Source: Pelagerythrobacter aerophilus
GTDB taxonomy: Bacteria > Pseudomonadota > Alphaproteobacteria > Sphingomonadales > Sphingomonadaceae
Reading direction: 5' to 3'
NCBI RefSeq assembly: GCF_003581645.1
Contig: NZ_QXFK01000018.1
Span: 572,050-636,049, forward strand
Length of the DNA stretch: 64,000 bases
Shown: piece by piece, positions 10,380 through 17,086 of the stretch
Position numbering within the stretch: the first letter of the stretch is position 1
Layout: each line of letters starts with the position of its first letter
Translations under genes and position numbers: made by a program
The notes under the pieces: generated by a model
The model's input: the letters and a program-made list of their open reading frames with translations, nothing else
Database searches by the model: none
Told to the model about the DNA's origin: nothing

Positions 10380-11045
10380 CTAGAATGGCGTCACGAGGTT
10401 GAAGAACTTCGACAGCCAGCCTTCGCGGCTGGCACGCTGCACCGCGCCCTTGCCCGCGTACGTGATGCGCGCATCGGCGATCCGGGGCGAGGCGATGGTG
10501 TTGTTCTGGTCGACGTCCGACAAGCGGATGATGCCCGAAAGCTGAATCCATTCCTCGCCCTGGCTGAGCTGCATGAGCTTCTCGCCGCGGACGAATGCCG
10601 TTCCGTTGGGGCGCACTTCGGCGATGGTCACGGTGATGTCCCCCCTGAACGTGTTGGTCTGGGAAGCATCCCCCTGCCCCTTGAACGACGATTGGCCGCC
10701 GGAATTAAGGACGCCGGGGTCGAACGAGAACGGTCCGGCGCTCGGCGGCGAGAGCGAGATGCCCCCATCGCGCTGGGTGTTCGAGCTCGCCGACTTCGAA
10801 GTCCGCGTCCGCTCGGTCAGGATAACGGTCACCAGATCGCCGACGCGGCTGGCCCGCAGGCCGTTGTAGAGCGGTGTGAAGCCGCTCGTCGGCTGGAAGA
10901 TCGCGCCGTCCGCCGGCGCTGCGGCCATCGCTGGAGGCGGCGGCGGGAGCGCGGCCTGAAAGCCGGTCGCCCGCTCGCCGCCGCACGCGGCAAGGGCGAG
11001 CGCGGATCCGGCGACGAGCGCCGTGCGAAAGAAGATGCGTTTCAT
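10380..11045 (-). CDS. flgH: Flagellar L-ring lipoprotein FlgH
   Basis: This 221-residue lipoprotein has a lipobox at LAACGG. Its conserved core is SGFTPLYNGLRASRVGDLVTVILTERT, DITVTIAEVRPNGTAFVRGEKLMQLSQGEEWIQLSGIIRLSDV and NTIASPRIADARITYAGKG, ending with the usual GWLSKFFNLVTPF. It forms the outer-membrane L ring. The gene lies between flgG and flgI in the standard order. Confidence 0.97.
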   Translation of the reverse strand: MKRIFFRTALVAGSALALAACGGERATGFQAALPPPPPAMAAAPADGAIFQPTSGFTPLYNGLRASRVGDLVTVILTERTRTSKSASSNTQRDGGISLSPPSAGPFSFDPGVLNSGGQSSFKGQGDASQTNTFRGDITVTIAEVRPNGTAFVRGEKLMQLSQGEEWIQLSGIIRLSDVDQNNTIASPRIADARITYAGKGAVQRASREGWLSKFFNLVTPF

Positions 11046-11052
11046 GAGTTGC

Positions 11053-11841
11053 TCACAATGTCTGGTTGGCGTTGCGGAGCATCTCGTCGACGGCGGAAAC
11101 CATCTTCGAGCTGATCTCGTAGGCGCGCTGGCATTCGATCATGTCGACCAGCTCCTCCACGATGTTGACGTTCGAGGCCTCGAGCATGCCCTGGCGCACG
11201 TTGCCGCGGCCCAGTTCGCCGCCCGGCCCGAGTTGGACGGCCCCGCTGGCGGCGGTTTCGACCAGGAAGTTGTCGCCGATCGCCCGCAGCCCGCCGGGGT
11301 TGGCGAAACTCGCCACCTGGAGCTGGCCGAGTTCGGCCGGTTCCGCGTCGCCGGGAATGACCGCGGTGACGATCCCGTCGGGCGAGACCGCGATCGAGGT
11401 CGCGCCTTCCGGAATGGTGATCGCCGGCTGGACGATATAGCCCTGCTGGGTGACGAGCTGCCCTTCGGCCGAGCGGGTGAAATTGCCCGCGCGGGTATAG
11501 CCGAGTTCCCCGCCCGGCATCTCGACCTGAAAGTAGCCATCGCCGTCGAGCGCGAGATCGAGCGCGTTGCCGGTCGTGTTGAGCGCGCCCTGCGACACGA
11601 TCTGGCTGGTCGACTGGACGGCAACGCCGGTGCCGAGGTTGAGCCCGGTGGCATAGGCCGTCTCGCCCGAGGAGCGCTGCCCCGCCACCCGTGCGTCCTG
11701 GTAGGCGAGCGTGGCGAAGTTGGCGCGGTCCTTCTTGAAGCCGGTGGTGCCGACGTTCGCGAGGTTGTTGGCGATCACGCGCATGCGCGAGTCCTGCGCC
11801 TCGAGCCCGGTACGGGCTACCTGGAGAGCGGAAGTTGGCAT
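11053..11841 (-). CDS. flgG: Flagellar distal rod protein FlgG
   Basis: This 262-residue protein has the FlgG N-terminus (SALQVARTGLEAQDSRMRVIANNLANVGTTGFKKDRANF), the core DGYFQVEMPGGELGYTRAGNF and the C-terminal ASNVNIVEELVDMIECQRAYEISSKMVSAVDEMLRNANQTL. FlgG is normally about 260 residues, so the length is standard. It forms the distal rod that passes through the P and L rings. Confidence 0.97.
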   Translation of the reverse strand: MPTSALQVARTGLEAQDSRMRVIANNLANVGTTGFKKDRANFATLAYQDARVAGQRSSGETAYATGLNLGTGVAVQSTSQIVSQGALNTTGNALDLALDGDGYFQVEMPGGELGYTRAGNFTRSAEGQLVTQQGYIVQPAITIPEGATSIAVSPDGIVTAVIPGDAEPAELGQLQVASFANPGGLRAIGDNFLVETAASGAVQLGPGGELGRGNVRQGMLEASNVNIVEELVDMIECQRAYEISSKMVSAVDEMLRNANQTL

Positions 11842-11883
11842 TGTGACGTTCCTTTCGTCAGCGATTCGTCAGCGTGTTTGGTC

Positions 11884-12627
11884 TCAGCTCAGGCGCATGA
11901 GCTGCGCGCCGCCTTCGTCGCACTCGCGTGCGGTGGCGATCAGCTTGCTGCGCATGTCGAAGAGGCGCTGTGCCTGGATCATGTCGACCAGCACCTCGGT
12001 CGGCTTCACGTTGGATTGCTCGAGCGCACCGGTGATCACGGTCGCCTGGGCGTCGGCGGGAAGGATGCCGCCGCCCTCGACCCGGAAAAGACCGTCAAGG
12101 CCCTTGGAGATCGGGCTGCCCTGCCACCCGGCGAGCTTGATCCGGCCGACTTCCACCGGCGGCTGATCGGGCGGCGCGGCGGGATCGGTCACGCTGACCA
12201 CCCCGTCGGGCGCGATCGTCGGATTGGTGCCGAGCGGCACCGTGATCGGCCCGGCCTCGCCGAGCACCGGCAGACCTTCGCCGTTCACGATCACGCCGGT
12301 CGGCGAGATCGAGAGATCGCCGCGCCGGGTATAGGCCTCGGTCCCGTCGTTCGCCTGAACCGCCATCAGCGCCTCGCCCTCGATATAGATGTCGAGGCCG
12401 TTGCCGGTCCGCGTCATTTCGCCCGCTTCCATCACCGCGCCGCGGACCGCGGCACGCTGCATGGCGCGCACGTCGAGGGTCTCGCCGTCGACGGTGACCG
12501 GGCGCTGGTCGAGCAGTTCCGCGCGAAAGCCCACCGTGTTGGCGTTCGCCATGTTGCTGGCGATCACCCGCTGGCGGTCCATCGAGGCGTTCATGCCCGA
12601 CAGAGCGGTGTAGATCAGGCGGTCCAT
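11884..12627 (-). CDS. flgF: Flagellar proximal rod protein FlgF
   Basis: This 247-residue rod protein has the FlgF-type start MDRLIYTALSGMNASMDRQRVIASNMANANTVGFRAEL. The core is GNGLDIYIEGEALMAVQANDGTEAYTRRGDLSISPTGVIVNGEGLPVLGE, and the C-terminus is EQSNVKPTEVLVDMIQAQRLFDMRSKLI. It is separated from flgE by 4 bases and from flgG by 42 bases. Confidence 0.95.
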   Translation of the reverse strand: MDRLIYTALSGMNASMDRQRVIASNMANANTVGFRAELLDQRPVTVDGETLDVRAMQRAAVRGAVMEAGEMTRTGNGLDIYIEGEALMAVQANDGTEAYTRRGDLSISPTGVIVNGEGLPVLGEAGPITVPLGTNPTIAPDGVVSVTDPAAPPDQPPVEVGRIKLAGWQGSPISKGLDGLFRVEGGGILPADAQATVITGALEQSNVKPTEVLVDMIQAQRLFDMRSKLIATARECDEGGAQLMRLS

Positions 12628-12631
12628 CGGA

Positions 12632-13444
12632 TCAGGTCCTCAGGTTGATGACCGTCTGCGAGATCTGGGTCGCGGTATCGATCGCCTTGGCATTCGCCTG
12701 GAAGTTGCGCTGCGCGGTGATCAGGCCGACCAGCTCCTCCGCGATGTCGACGTTCGACCGCTCGATCGAACCCGACATCAGCGAGCCGTACTGGCCGGTG
12801 CCGGGCGAACCGTACTTGGCCTGGCCCGAGATCCCGGTCGCCGCCCAGTTGGACGAGCCGATCTGCTTGAGACCGGTCGGCGTGATGAACGAGGCGAGCG
12901 CGATGCTGCCGACCGCTTCGGTCGAGCCATCGGCATAGGATGCCGAGACCAGGCCGTCCTGACCGACCACGACGCCGACATATTCGGCGCCGGCCGCATT
13001 GGTCGGCGCGATCTGCGCGTCCGCCGGCGTGGTCGAGGTGACGGTGCCGCTGGCGTCGGTCGGGAACACCTGCAGGCGGTTGACGCCGCCATCGGTGATG
13101 AACCCAGCCTCATCGACACCGAAAGCGCCGTTGCGGGTGAAGACGGTGTTGCCGCTGTCGGCCGAGCGCATCGCGAAGAAGCCATCGCCGGTGATTGCAA
13201 GGTCGAGCGCGCCGCCGGTCTGCTCGATCGGACCGAGGCCGAAGTTCTGGGTGATCGCCTCGACGGTAGCGCCGATGCCCTTGATCATCCGCGGGTCGGA
13301 CTGCGCCGACCCGGCGACGATGTCGGCGAACTGCGTGTTGCCCTTCTTGAAACCGTTGGTTTCGACGTTGGCGATGTTGTGGGCGATGACGCCCAGCTCG
13401 GTCTGCGAGTTCTTCAGACCGTTCAGCGAAGTGTAGAAAGACAT
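12632..13444 (-). CDS. flgE: Flagellar hook protein FlgE (short, 270 residues)
   Basis: The hook subunit has conserved ends: MSFYTSLNGLKNSQTELGVIAHNIANVETNGFKKGNTQFADIV and SLMSGSIERSNVDIAEELVGLITAQRNFQANAKAIDTATQISQTVINLRT. The core GDGFFAMRSADSGNTVFTRNGAFGVDEAGFITDGG is present. At 270 residues it is much shorter than enteric FlgE (about 400), so most of the outer hook domain is missing. The start was placed at MSFYTS; the ORF extends 32 codons upstream without homology. Because of its length it could be mistaken for a rod protein, but its place after flgD supports FlgE. Confidence 0.9.
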   Translation of the reverse strand: MSFYTSLNGLKNSQTELGVIAHNIANVETNGFKKGNTQFADIVAGSAQSDPRMIKGIGATVEAITQNFGLGPIEQTGGALDLAITGDGFFAMRSADSGNTVFTRNGAFGVDEAGFITDGGVNRLQVFPTDASGTVTSTTPADAQIAPTNAAGAEYVGVVVGQDGLVSASYADGSTEAVGSIALASFITPTGLKQIGSSNWAATGISGQAKYGSPGTGQYGSLMSGSIERSNVDIAEELVGLITAQRNFQANAKAIDTATQISQTVINLRT

Positions 13445-13463
13445 TGCCTGGTACTCCTGTGCG

Positions 13464-13742
13464 TCATTCGGTGGGGGTCGCGGCCGTCTGCGCGGCGGCG
13501 AGAGCATCGAGCTTGTCCGAGATGTCCTGCAGCGTCGCATTCATCTCGGTGATCCCGGAGAGCGAGGAGAACTGGGCCATCTGCGCCAGCATCTCCTTGT
13601 TATCGACCGGGTCGAACGGGTCCTGCTGCTGCACCTGCACGGTCAGCAGCCGAAGGAAGTCGGCCTGGCCGAGCGACGCATAGTCGCGCCCGGTGGCCGC
13701 CCCGGCATTCGCGCCGGTGCCTGTGATCGCTGCTACGGTCAT
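13464..13742 (-). CDS. flgD: Hook-capping scaffold FlgD, truncated form (92 residues)
   Basis: The conserved FlgD N-terminal segment is clear: LGQADFLRLLTVQVQQQDPFDPVDNKEMLAQMAQFSSLSGITEMNATLQDI. The protein then ends, so the C-terminal FlgD Ig-like/tudor domains of the usual roughly 220-230-residue protein are absent. No second ORF with the missing part lies between this gene and flgE (19-base gap), so this looks like a natural short form rather than a frameshift. The ATG overlaps the flgC stop. Confidence 0.88.
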   Translation of the reverse strand: MTVAAITGTGANAGAATGRDYASLGQADFLRLLTVQVQQQDPFDPVDNKEMLAQMAQFSSLSGITEMNATLQDISDKLDALAAAQTAATPTE

Positions 13743-14149
13743 TTCATCCTCATCGTTTCGAGCATCAGCTGCTTGGCGGTGGAGAGCGCCTCGACCATGT
13801 TCTGGTACTGGCGTGAAGCTTCGAGCATCTCGACCATCTCGGCGTTCTCATCGACCGGGCTGGCCCAGACGTCGCCGTTCTCGTCGGCGAGCGGGTGGCC
13901 CGGTTCGTGCCGGCGGACCGGCGCGACGTCGGCGCGATAGACGCCGTCGACCCGCACCGTGCTCATGCCGGTCGCGGTATCGAGATGTTCGGCAAAGACC
14001 GGGCGCAGCGGGCGATAGGCCTCGCCCTCGCTGGCAGCGACGCTGCCCGCGTTGGCAAGGTTGGAGGCCGCGGCGTTCATCCGCACGAGCTGCGCAGACA
14101 TGGCGCGCTGGCCGAGGTCGAAGAGGGTCATCGGGCCGGGCATCGTCAT
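13739..14149 (-). CDS. flgC: Flagellar proximal rod protein FlgC
   Basis: This 136-residue protein has the typical FlgC pattern: LFDLGQRAMSAQLVRMNAAASNLANAGSVA near the start, then VDGVYRADVAPVRRHEPGHPLADENGDVWASPVDENAEMVEMLEASRQYQNMVEALSTAKQLMLETMRMK. It forms the proximal rod with FlgB and FlgF. Both ends overlap their neighbours by four bases (flgB upstream, flgD downstream), which suggests translational coupling. Confidence 0.95.
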   Translation of the reverse strand: MTMPGPMTLFDLGQRAMSAQLVRMNAAASNLANAGSVAASEGEAYRPLRPVFAEHLDTATGMSTVRVDGVYRADVAPVRRHEPGHPLADENGDVWASPVDENAEMVEMLEASRQYQNMVEALSTAKQLMLETMRMK

Positions 14150-14493
14150 TCGCCCCTGATCGCGCGCGTGACGGTCTCGACCCGGCCGCGCAGGAAGCCC
14201 AGCGTCGCGGTATAGGCGACGGCGTTCTCGGCGAAGGCCGACTGTTCGGTCGCCATCTCGACGGTGTTGCCGTCGAGGCTGGGCATCGTCGGGACGCGGT
14301 AGCGGGTGGCCGAACCGACCGCCTGCTCGCTTCCGGCGCCGCCCATCTTCGCTTCCAGCGCTGCGGCGAAATCGATGTCGCGCGCCTTGTACCCGGGCGT
14401 CGCCGCATTGGCGATGTTCGATCCGAGCATGCCCATGCGCTGCGCCCTGATCTCCAGCGCCGCGCCGTGAATGCCGAAAAGGCCGTTGCTCAT
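14146..14493 (-). CDS. flgB: Flagellar proximal rod protein FlgB
   Basis: This 115-residue rod protein starts MSNGLFGIHGAALEIRAQRMGMLGSNIANAATPGYKARDIDFAAAL, with the ANxxTPGYKARDI motif. Residues near the end match FlgB (AFAENAVAYTATLGFLRGRVETVTRAIRGE). The ORF extends far upstream, but the sigma54 promoter at 14528-14543 and the homology fix the start at 14493. It is the first gene of the flgB-to-motB unit. Confidence 0.95.
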   Translation of the reverse strand: MSNGLFGIHGAALEIRAQRMGMLGSNIANAATPGYKARDIDFAAALEAKMGGAGSEQAVGSATRYRVPTMPSLDGNTVEMATEQSAFAENAVAYTATLGFLRGRVETVTRAIRGE

Positions 14494-14527
14494 GACAGTC
14501 CTCCAGACGTGTTCGCCCAGATGTTCA

Positions 14528-14543
14528 GCAAAGAGCGTGCCAA
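14528..14543 (-). promoter_or_regulatory. Sigma54 promoter of the flgB-motB unit
   Basis: On the minus strand the sequence reads TTGGCACGCTCTTTGC. The -24 GG and -12 GC are separated by exactly ten bases, which matches the sigma54 consensus TTGGCACG-N4-TTGC. Transcription should start near 14515, about 20 bases before the flgB ATG. Confidence 0.92.
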
Positions 14544-14553
14544 TTCTCCGCAG

Positions 14554-14622
14554 CCGGTGGATTTGCCGGAAAACGCAGACGGGTGGCGGCAAGCGCTTGC
14601 CGGAAGCGGCAAATGTCCGCCG
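14554..14622. promoter_or_regulatory. Cluster of CGGCAAA elements, candidate FlbD (ftr-like) enhancer
   Basis: Three elements lie just upstream of the sigma54 promoter: CCGGCAAATCCACCGG (minus strand, 14554-14569), a perfect 16-bp palindrome CGGCAAGCGCTTGCCG (14587-14602), and GCGGCAAATGTCC (plus strand, from 14606). Caulobacter FlbD binds ftr elements containing CGGCAAA-like cores (from memory). The region sits between flgB and the divergent stator-like genes and could serve both. Confidence 0.55.
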
Positions 14623-14673
14623 CGGGCTAAATCCCGCACCGGCAGCGGCGTTCTTCGTGACAAGGAGAACCAC

Positions 14674-15327
14674 GTGGACATCATGCAATTGCTCGATCCG
14701 CTTTCGGCGGCGATCGTATTGGGAGGAACCCTGGCCGCGACCCTGCTGCGCTGCGGCTGGCGTGACGCACGCGCGGCTTTGCGCACGCTCGCGCGGCTCG
14801 CGGCCCGCCCGTTCGACAGCACGCACGTCCGCGCCGAGCTCGCCGCTCAGGTGCAGGAGATCGGCGAGGACGGCATTCTGCGCGCGGAGCCGCACCATTT
14901 CGGCGACGGCGAATTTGACGACCTGAGCGAGGCATTGATCCGCCACCGTTCGATCAAGGCGCTGCACGAGGAGCATGCCCGCCATCGCGAGCGGCGGCAG
15001 GCGGCGGCGGAAAGCGCCGCGCGCGTGCTGGGCGAGGCGGCGGAACTGGCACCAGTGCTCGGCCTGGCCGGAACGCTCGTTGCCCTCGGCGGCTTCGCGG
15101 CGGCGGCGGACGCGGACTACGCCCGCTCGATCGGCACGGCCGTCATCACCACGCTCTACGGCCTCGTGTTCGCGAACTTCGTCTTCGCGCCGCTGGCCGC
15201 CGGACTCGCACGACGCGCACGCGCGGAAGAGCGCGAACGGCAGGAGCTCATCGACTGGCTGGCCGCCGCGGTCGAGCGGTCGATCCCCCGCGAACCCACG
15301 GATGCGGTCGAAAAGGCCGCGGCATGA
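14674..15327 (+). CDS. MotA/TolQ/ExbB-family channel protein of a second stator-like pair
   Basis: This 217-residue membrane protein begins at GTG (VDIMQLLDPLSAAIVLGGTLAATLLRCGW). GTG was chosen because AAGGAG lies six bases upstream, whereas the ATG three codons later is too far away. The TolQ/MotA-type pair of helices is LAPVLGLAGTLVALGGFAAAA and SIGTAVITTLYGLVFANFVFAPLAAGLA, with an arginine/glutamate-rich cytoplasmic segment between. It overlaps the next gene by four bases. It is distinct from motA at 5824-6687. Partner and context suggest an ion-driven complex linked to the flagellum, but its role is not established. Confidence 0.75.
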   Translation: MDIMQLLDPLSAAIVLGGTLAATLLRCGWRDARAALRTLARLAARPFDSTHVRAELAAQVQEIGEDGILRAEPHHFGDGEFDDLSEALIRHRSIKALHEEHARHRERRQAAAESAARVLGEAAELAPVLGLAGTLVALGGFAAAADADYARSIGTAVITTLYGLVFANFVFAPLAAGLARRARAEERERQELIDWLAAAVERSIPREPTDAVEKAAA

Positions 15328-15797
15328 TCCTCTCGACCGCCCGCGCGGGCTGGCAGACCACGCTCGCCGATCTCGCGCTGATCCTGTTCATGGTCACCGC
15401 CGCGGCAATGGCCGAACGGCCCGAGACGGCCGATCCGGTAGAAGTCGGCAGCCCCGTCCCCGCGCGCGGCGAACCCCTCGCCATCTACCGTGCGGCGCCG
15501 AACGCACCGCCGCTGGCGGACTGGCTCGCCGAGCAGCCGCGCGACGCGCGCCAGAACCTGACCATCATCGCCCACTATGTCGCCGGCGGCAACGCCGAAG
15601 CCGCCGCTGCGGCGGTCGCTCTCGCCAGCGAGGCAGGGGCGGCCGGACACAGCGCCCGGATCGTGGTCGAACCCGGACCGGCGAGCGAGCTGGTCGCCGT
15701 GCTCGACTTCGACGGCCGCGCATCTGGCACGGGGATTGCAGAGACGCCCGTACGCACGGCGCCGCGCGCGCCGCAGGAAAGCGACATCGGAAGGTGA
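15324..15797 (+). CDS. Short MotB/ExbD-like partner protein
   Basis: This 157-residue protein has a single N-terminal membrane helix with an aspartate near its start (WQTTLADLALILFMVTAAAMAE), the arrangement used for proton binding in ExbD and MotB. The periplasmic part lacks recognisable OmpA peptidoglycan-binding residues. A stretch LTIIAHYVAGGNAEAAAAAVALASEAG, followed by ARIVVEPG, resembles a degenerate OmpA strand-helix-strand. The four-base overlap with the MotA/TolQ-like gene implies a complex. FlgA follows 4 bases later. I do not recognise a named family. Confidence 0.65.
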   Translation: MILSTARAGWQTTLADLALILFMVTAAAMAERPETADPVEVGSPVPARGEPLAIYRAAPNAPPLADWLAEQPRDARQNLTIIAHYVAGGNAEAAAAAVALASEAGAAGHSARIVVEPGPASELVAVLDFDGRASGTGIAETPVRTAPRAPQESDIGR

Positions 15798-15801
15798 CAT
15801 C

Positions 15802-16302
15802 ATGCGACTGATCCCAGCAGCAATTCTCGCCGGCGCGCTCGGCACTGCGGTTCCGGCGCTCGCCGCCGGCTTCCACGATCTCGCCAGCATCGACCGTGCG
15901 GTCGCGCAGTTCACCGGCGCCCCGCAAGGCACCGAGGGCGGCGCGCGCCTGCCGGTCGACCGGCGGCTCAAGCTGACGCAGTGCCCTATGCCGCTCGCGC
16001 TCGAATGGTACGGCAACGCCAACAGCACGGTGCTCGTGCGCTGCCCGGTGGCGGGCGGCTGGCGGCTGTTCGTACCGGTCGCGGCCGGGCGGGCAGCGGC
16101 CAGGGCCGAACCGGTGATCGCCCGGGGCGAGGCGGTCTCGATCGCCGTCCAGGGCAGCGGCTTCACCGTTTCCCGCCAGGGCGAGGCGCTCGAAGGCGGC
16201 GCGGTCGGAGAATGGATCCGCGTCCGCCCCGCGGGCGACAAGCGCAACACGATCCGCGCGCGGGTGATCCAGCCCGGCCGGGTCGGCGTCGAATTGCCGT
16301 AA
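15802..16302 (+). CDS. flgA: P-ring assembly chaperone FlgA
   Basis: This 166-residue periplasmic protein has a signal peptide (MRLIPAAILAGALGTAVPALA). The C-terminal SAF-type domain is seen as AEPVIARGEAVSIAVQGSGFTVSRQGEALEGGAVGEWIRVRPAGDKRNTIRARVIQPGRVGVELP, the usual FlgA ending. The start ATG follows GGAAGG. FlgA binds FlgI (encoded at 9269-10366) before P-ring assembly. It appears co-transcribed with the stator-like pair upstream. Confidence 0.92.
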   Translation: MRLIPAAILAGALGTAVPALAAGFHDLASIDRAVAQFTGAPQGTEGGARLPVDRRLKLTQCPMPLALEWYGNANSTVLVRCPVAGGWRLFVPVAAGRAAARAEPVIARGEAVSIAVQGSGFTVSRQGEALEGGAVGEWIRVRPAGDKRNTIRARVIQPGRVGVELP

Positions 16303-16313
16303 GCTCGCCCCGA

Positions 16314-16363
16314 GCGGCAAATTCCCGGCGGACCCCTTAAACGCCCACGCCCCCCGCCGTCCT
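16314..16363 (+). promoter_or_regulatory. Candidate FlbD-like element and sigma28-like promoter before flgM
   Basis: GCGGCAAATTCCCGGCGG (16314-16331) resembles the CGGCAAA elements near flgB. Just downstream, TTAAAC at 16337 and GCCGTCCT at 16356 have about the spacing of a sigma28 promoter (14-15 bases between TAAA/TTAA and GCCG). Self-control of flgM by sigma28 is common in other bacteria. The spacing is one base off the ideal, so this is tentative. Confidence 0.4.
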
Positions 16364-16392
16364 AGGTTCCGGTACACGAACGGAGCGAACCG

Positions 16393-16683
16393 ATGGACCG
16401 GATCGACATGCACGGGCCGAACGGCATCCTGCGCAGCCTGCGGGCGAAGGGCACTGCGCCCGTTTCGCACGGCGAGCGCGCGCGGCCCGCCGGCACCGAT
16501 GCCGATCGGGCGGCCGGGGTCGCCCTCAACGGCGTCGGCCTCGCCGGAACCGAAGCGCCCGTCGACCGCGAGCGCGTGACCGAACTCCGCCAGGCGATCG
16601 AGCAGGGCCGCTACCGGCTCGATCCGCGCAAGACCGCCGATGCGATGATCGCCGCGGGCTTCATGCCGAGGAACGAGCGATGA
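16393..16683 (+). CDS. flgM: Anti-sigma28 factor FlgM
   Basis: This 96-residue protein has a disordered, charged N-terminus and the FlgM C-terminal helix region VDRERVTELRQAIEQGRYRLDPRKTADAMIAAG. In FlgM that part binds sigma28 until the hook is complete and FlgM is exported. The target sigma factor FliA is encoded at 20037-20756. The stop overlaps the start of flgN by four bases. Confidence 0.88.
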   Translation: MDRIDMHGPNGILRSLRAKGTAPVSHGERARPAGTDADRAAGVALNGVGLAGTEAPVDRERVTELRQAIEQGRYRLDPRKTADAMIAAGFMPRNER

Positions 16684-17033
16684 CCGAGAACCAGCCCCTG
16701 CGCCCCTCCCTTCGCGATGCGCTCCGGCAAATGCTTGCCCTTCTCGAAAGCGAGCGGCAGGCGCTTGCCGCCCTCGACCTCGATTCCATCCTCGACTGCT
16801 CCGACGGCAAGCTGGAGCTGTGCGAGGCGATCGAAAGTCAGGCGCAAGACGCGCTGGACGAGGAATGCCGCGGCCTGCTCGACGCCGTTGCGCGCCTCAA
16901 CGAGATCAACCGCAAGATCCGCAACCTGATCGCCGCCAACGTCGACGCCCGCCTGGGCTCGCTCACGGGCCGCATCAGCCTCTACGGCACAGGCCGCCCC
17001 TCGGTGGCACGGGAGATGCCCTACTACGCCTGA
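16680..17033 (+). CDS. flgN: FlgN-like export chaperone
   Basis: This 117-residue, mostly helical protein has the FlgN-type pattern LRQMLALLESERQALAALDLDSILDCSDGKLELCEAIE and a C-terminal helix RLNEINRKIRNLIAANVDARLGSL. FlgN binds FlgK and FlgL before export. The pairing with flgM, with overlapping codons, is the classic arrangement and is the main support for this divergent family. Confidence 0.82.
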   Translation: MTENQPLRPSLRDALRQMLALLESERQALAALDLDSILDCSDGKLELCEAIESQAQDALDEECRGLLDAVARLNEINRKIRNLIAANVDARLGSLTGRISLYGTGRPSVAREMPYYA

Positions 17034-17049
17034 TTGGCACACCTCTTGC
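17034..17049 (+). promoter_or_regulatory. Sigma54 promoter of the slt-flhA-fliA unit
   Basis: TTGGCACACCTCTTGC, with GG and GC separated by ten bases, matches the sigma54 consensus. It begins one base after the flgN stop. Transcription would start near 17061. The genes downstream are a transglycosylase, flhA and fliA, so sigma28 synthesis appears to be placed under sigma54 and the FlbD-like activator. Confidence 0.92.
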
Positions 17050-17086
17050 TTGAACCCCGGCGAGTACAACCAAGCCGGGGATTACC

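Noticed and set aside
14584..14602. Possible plus-strand sigma54 promoter for the stator-like pair (TGGCGGCAAGCGCTTGC)
   Set aside because: The GG-GC distance is 12 or 9 bases, not 10; the palindrome is more likely an activator site.
13693..14673. Upstream extension of the MotA/TolQ-like ORF by 327 codons
   Set aside because: It is antisense to flgB, flgC and flgD; the AAGGAG site places the real start at GTG 14674.
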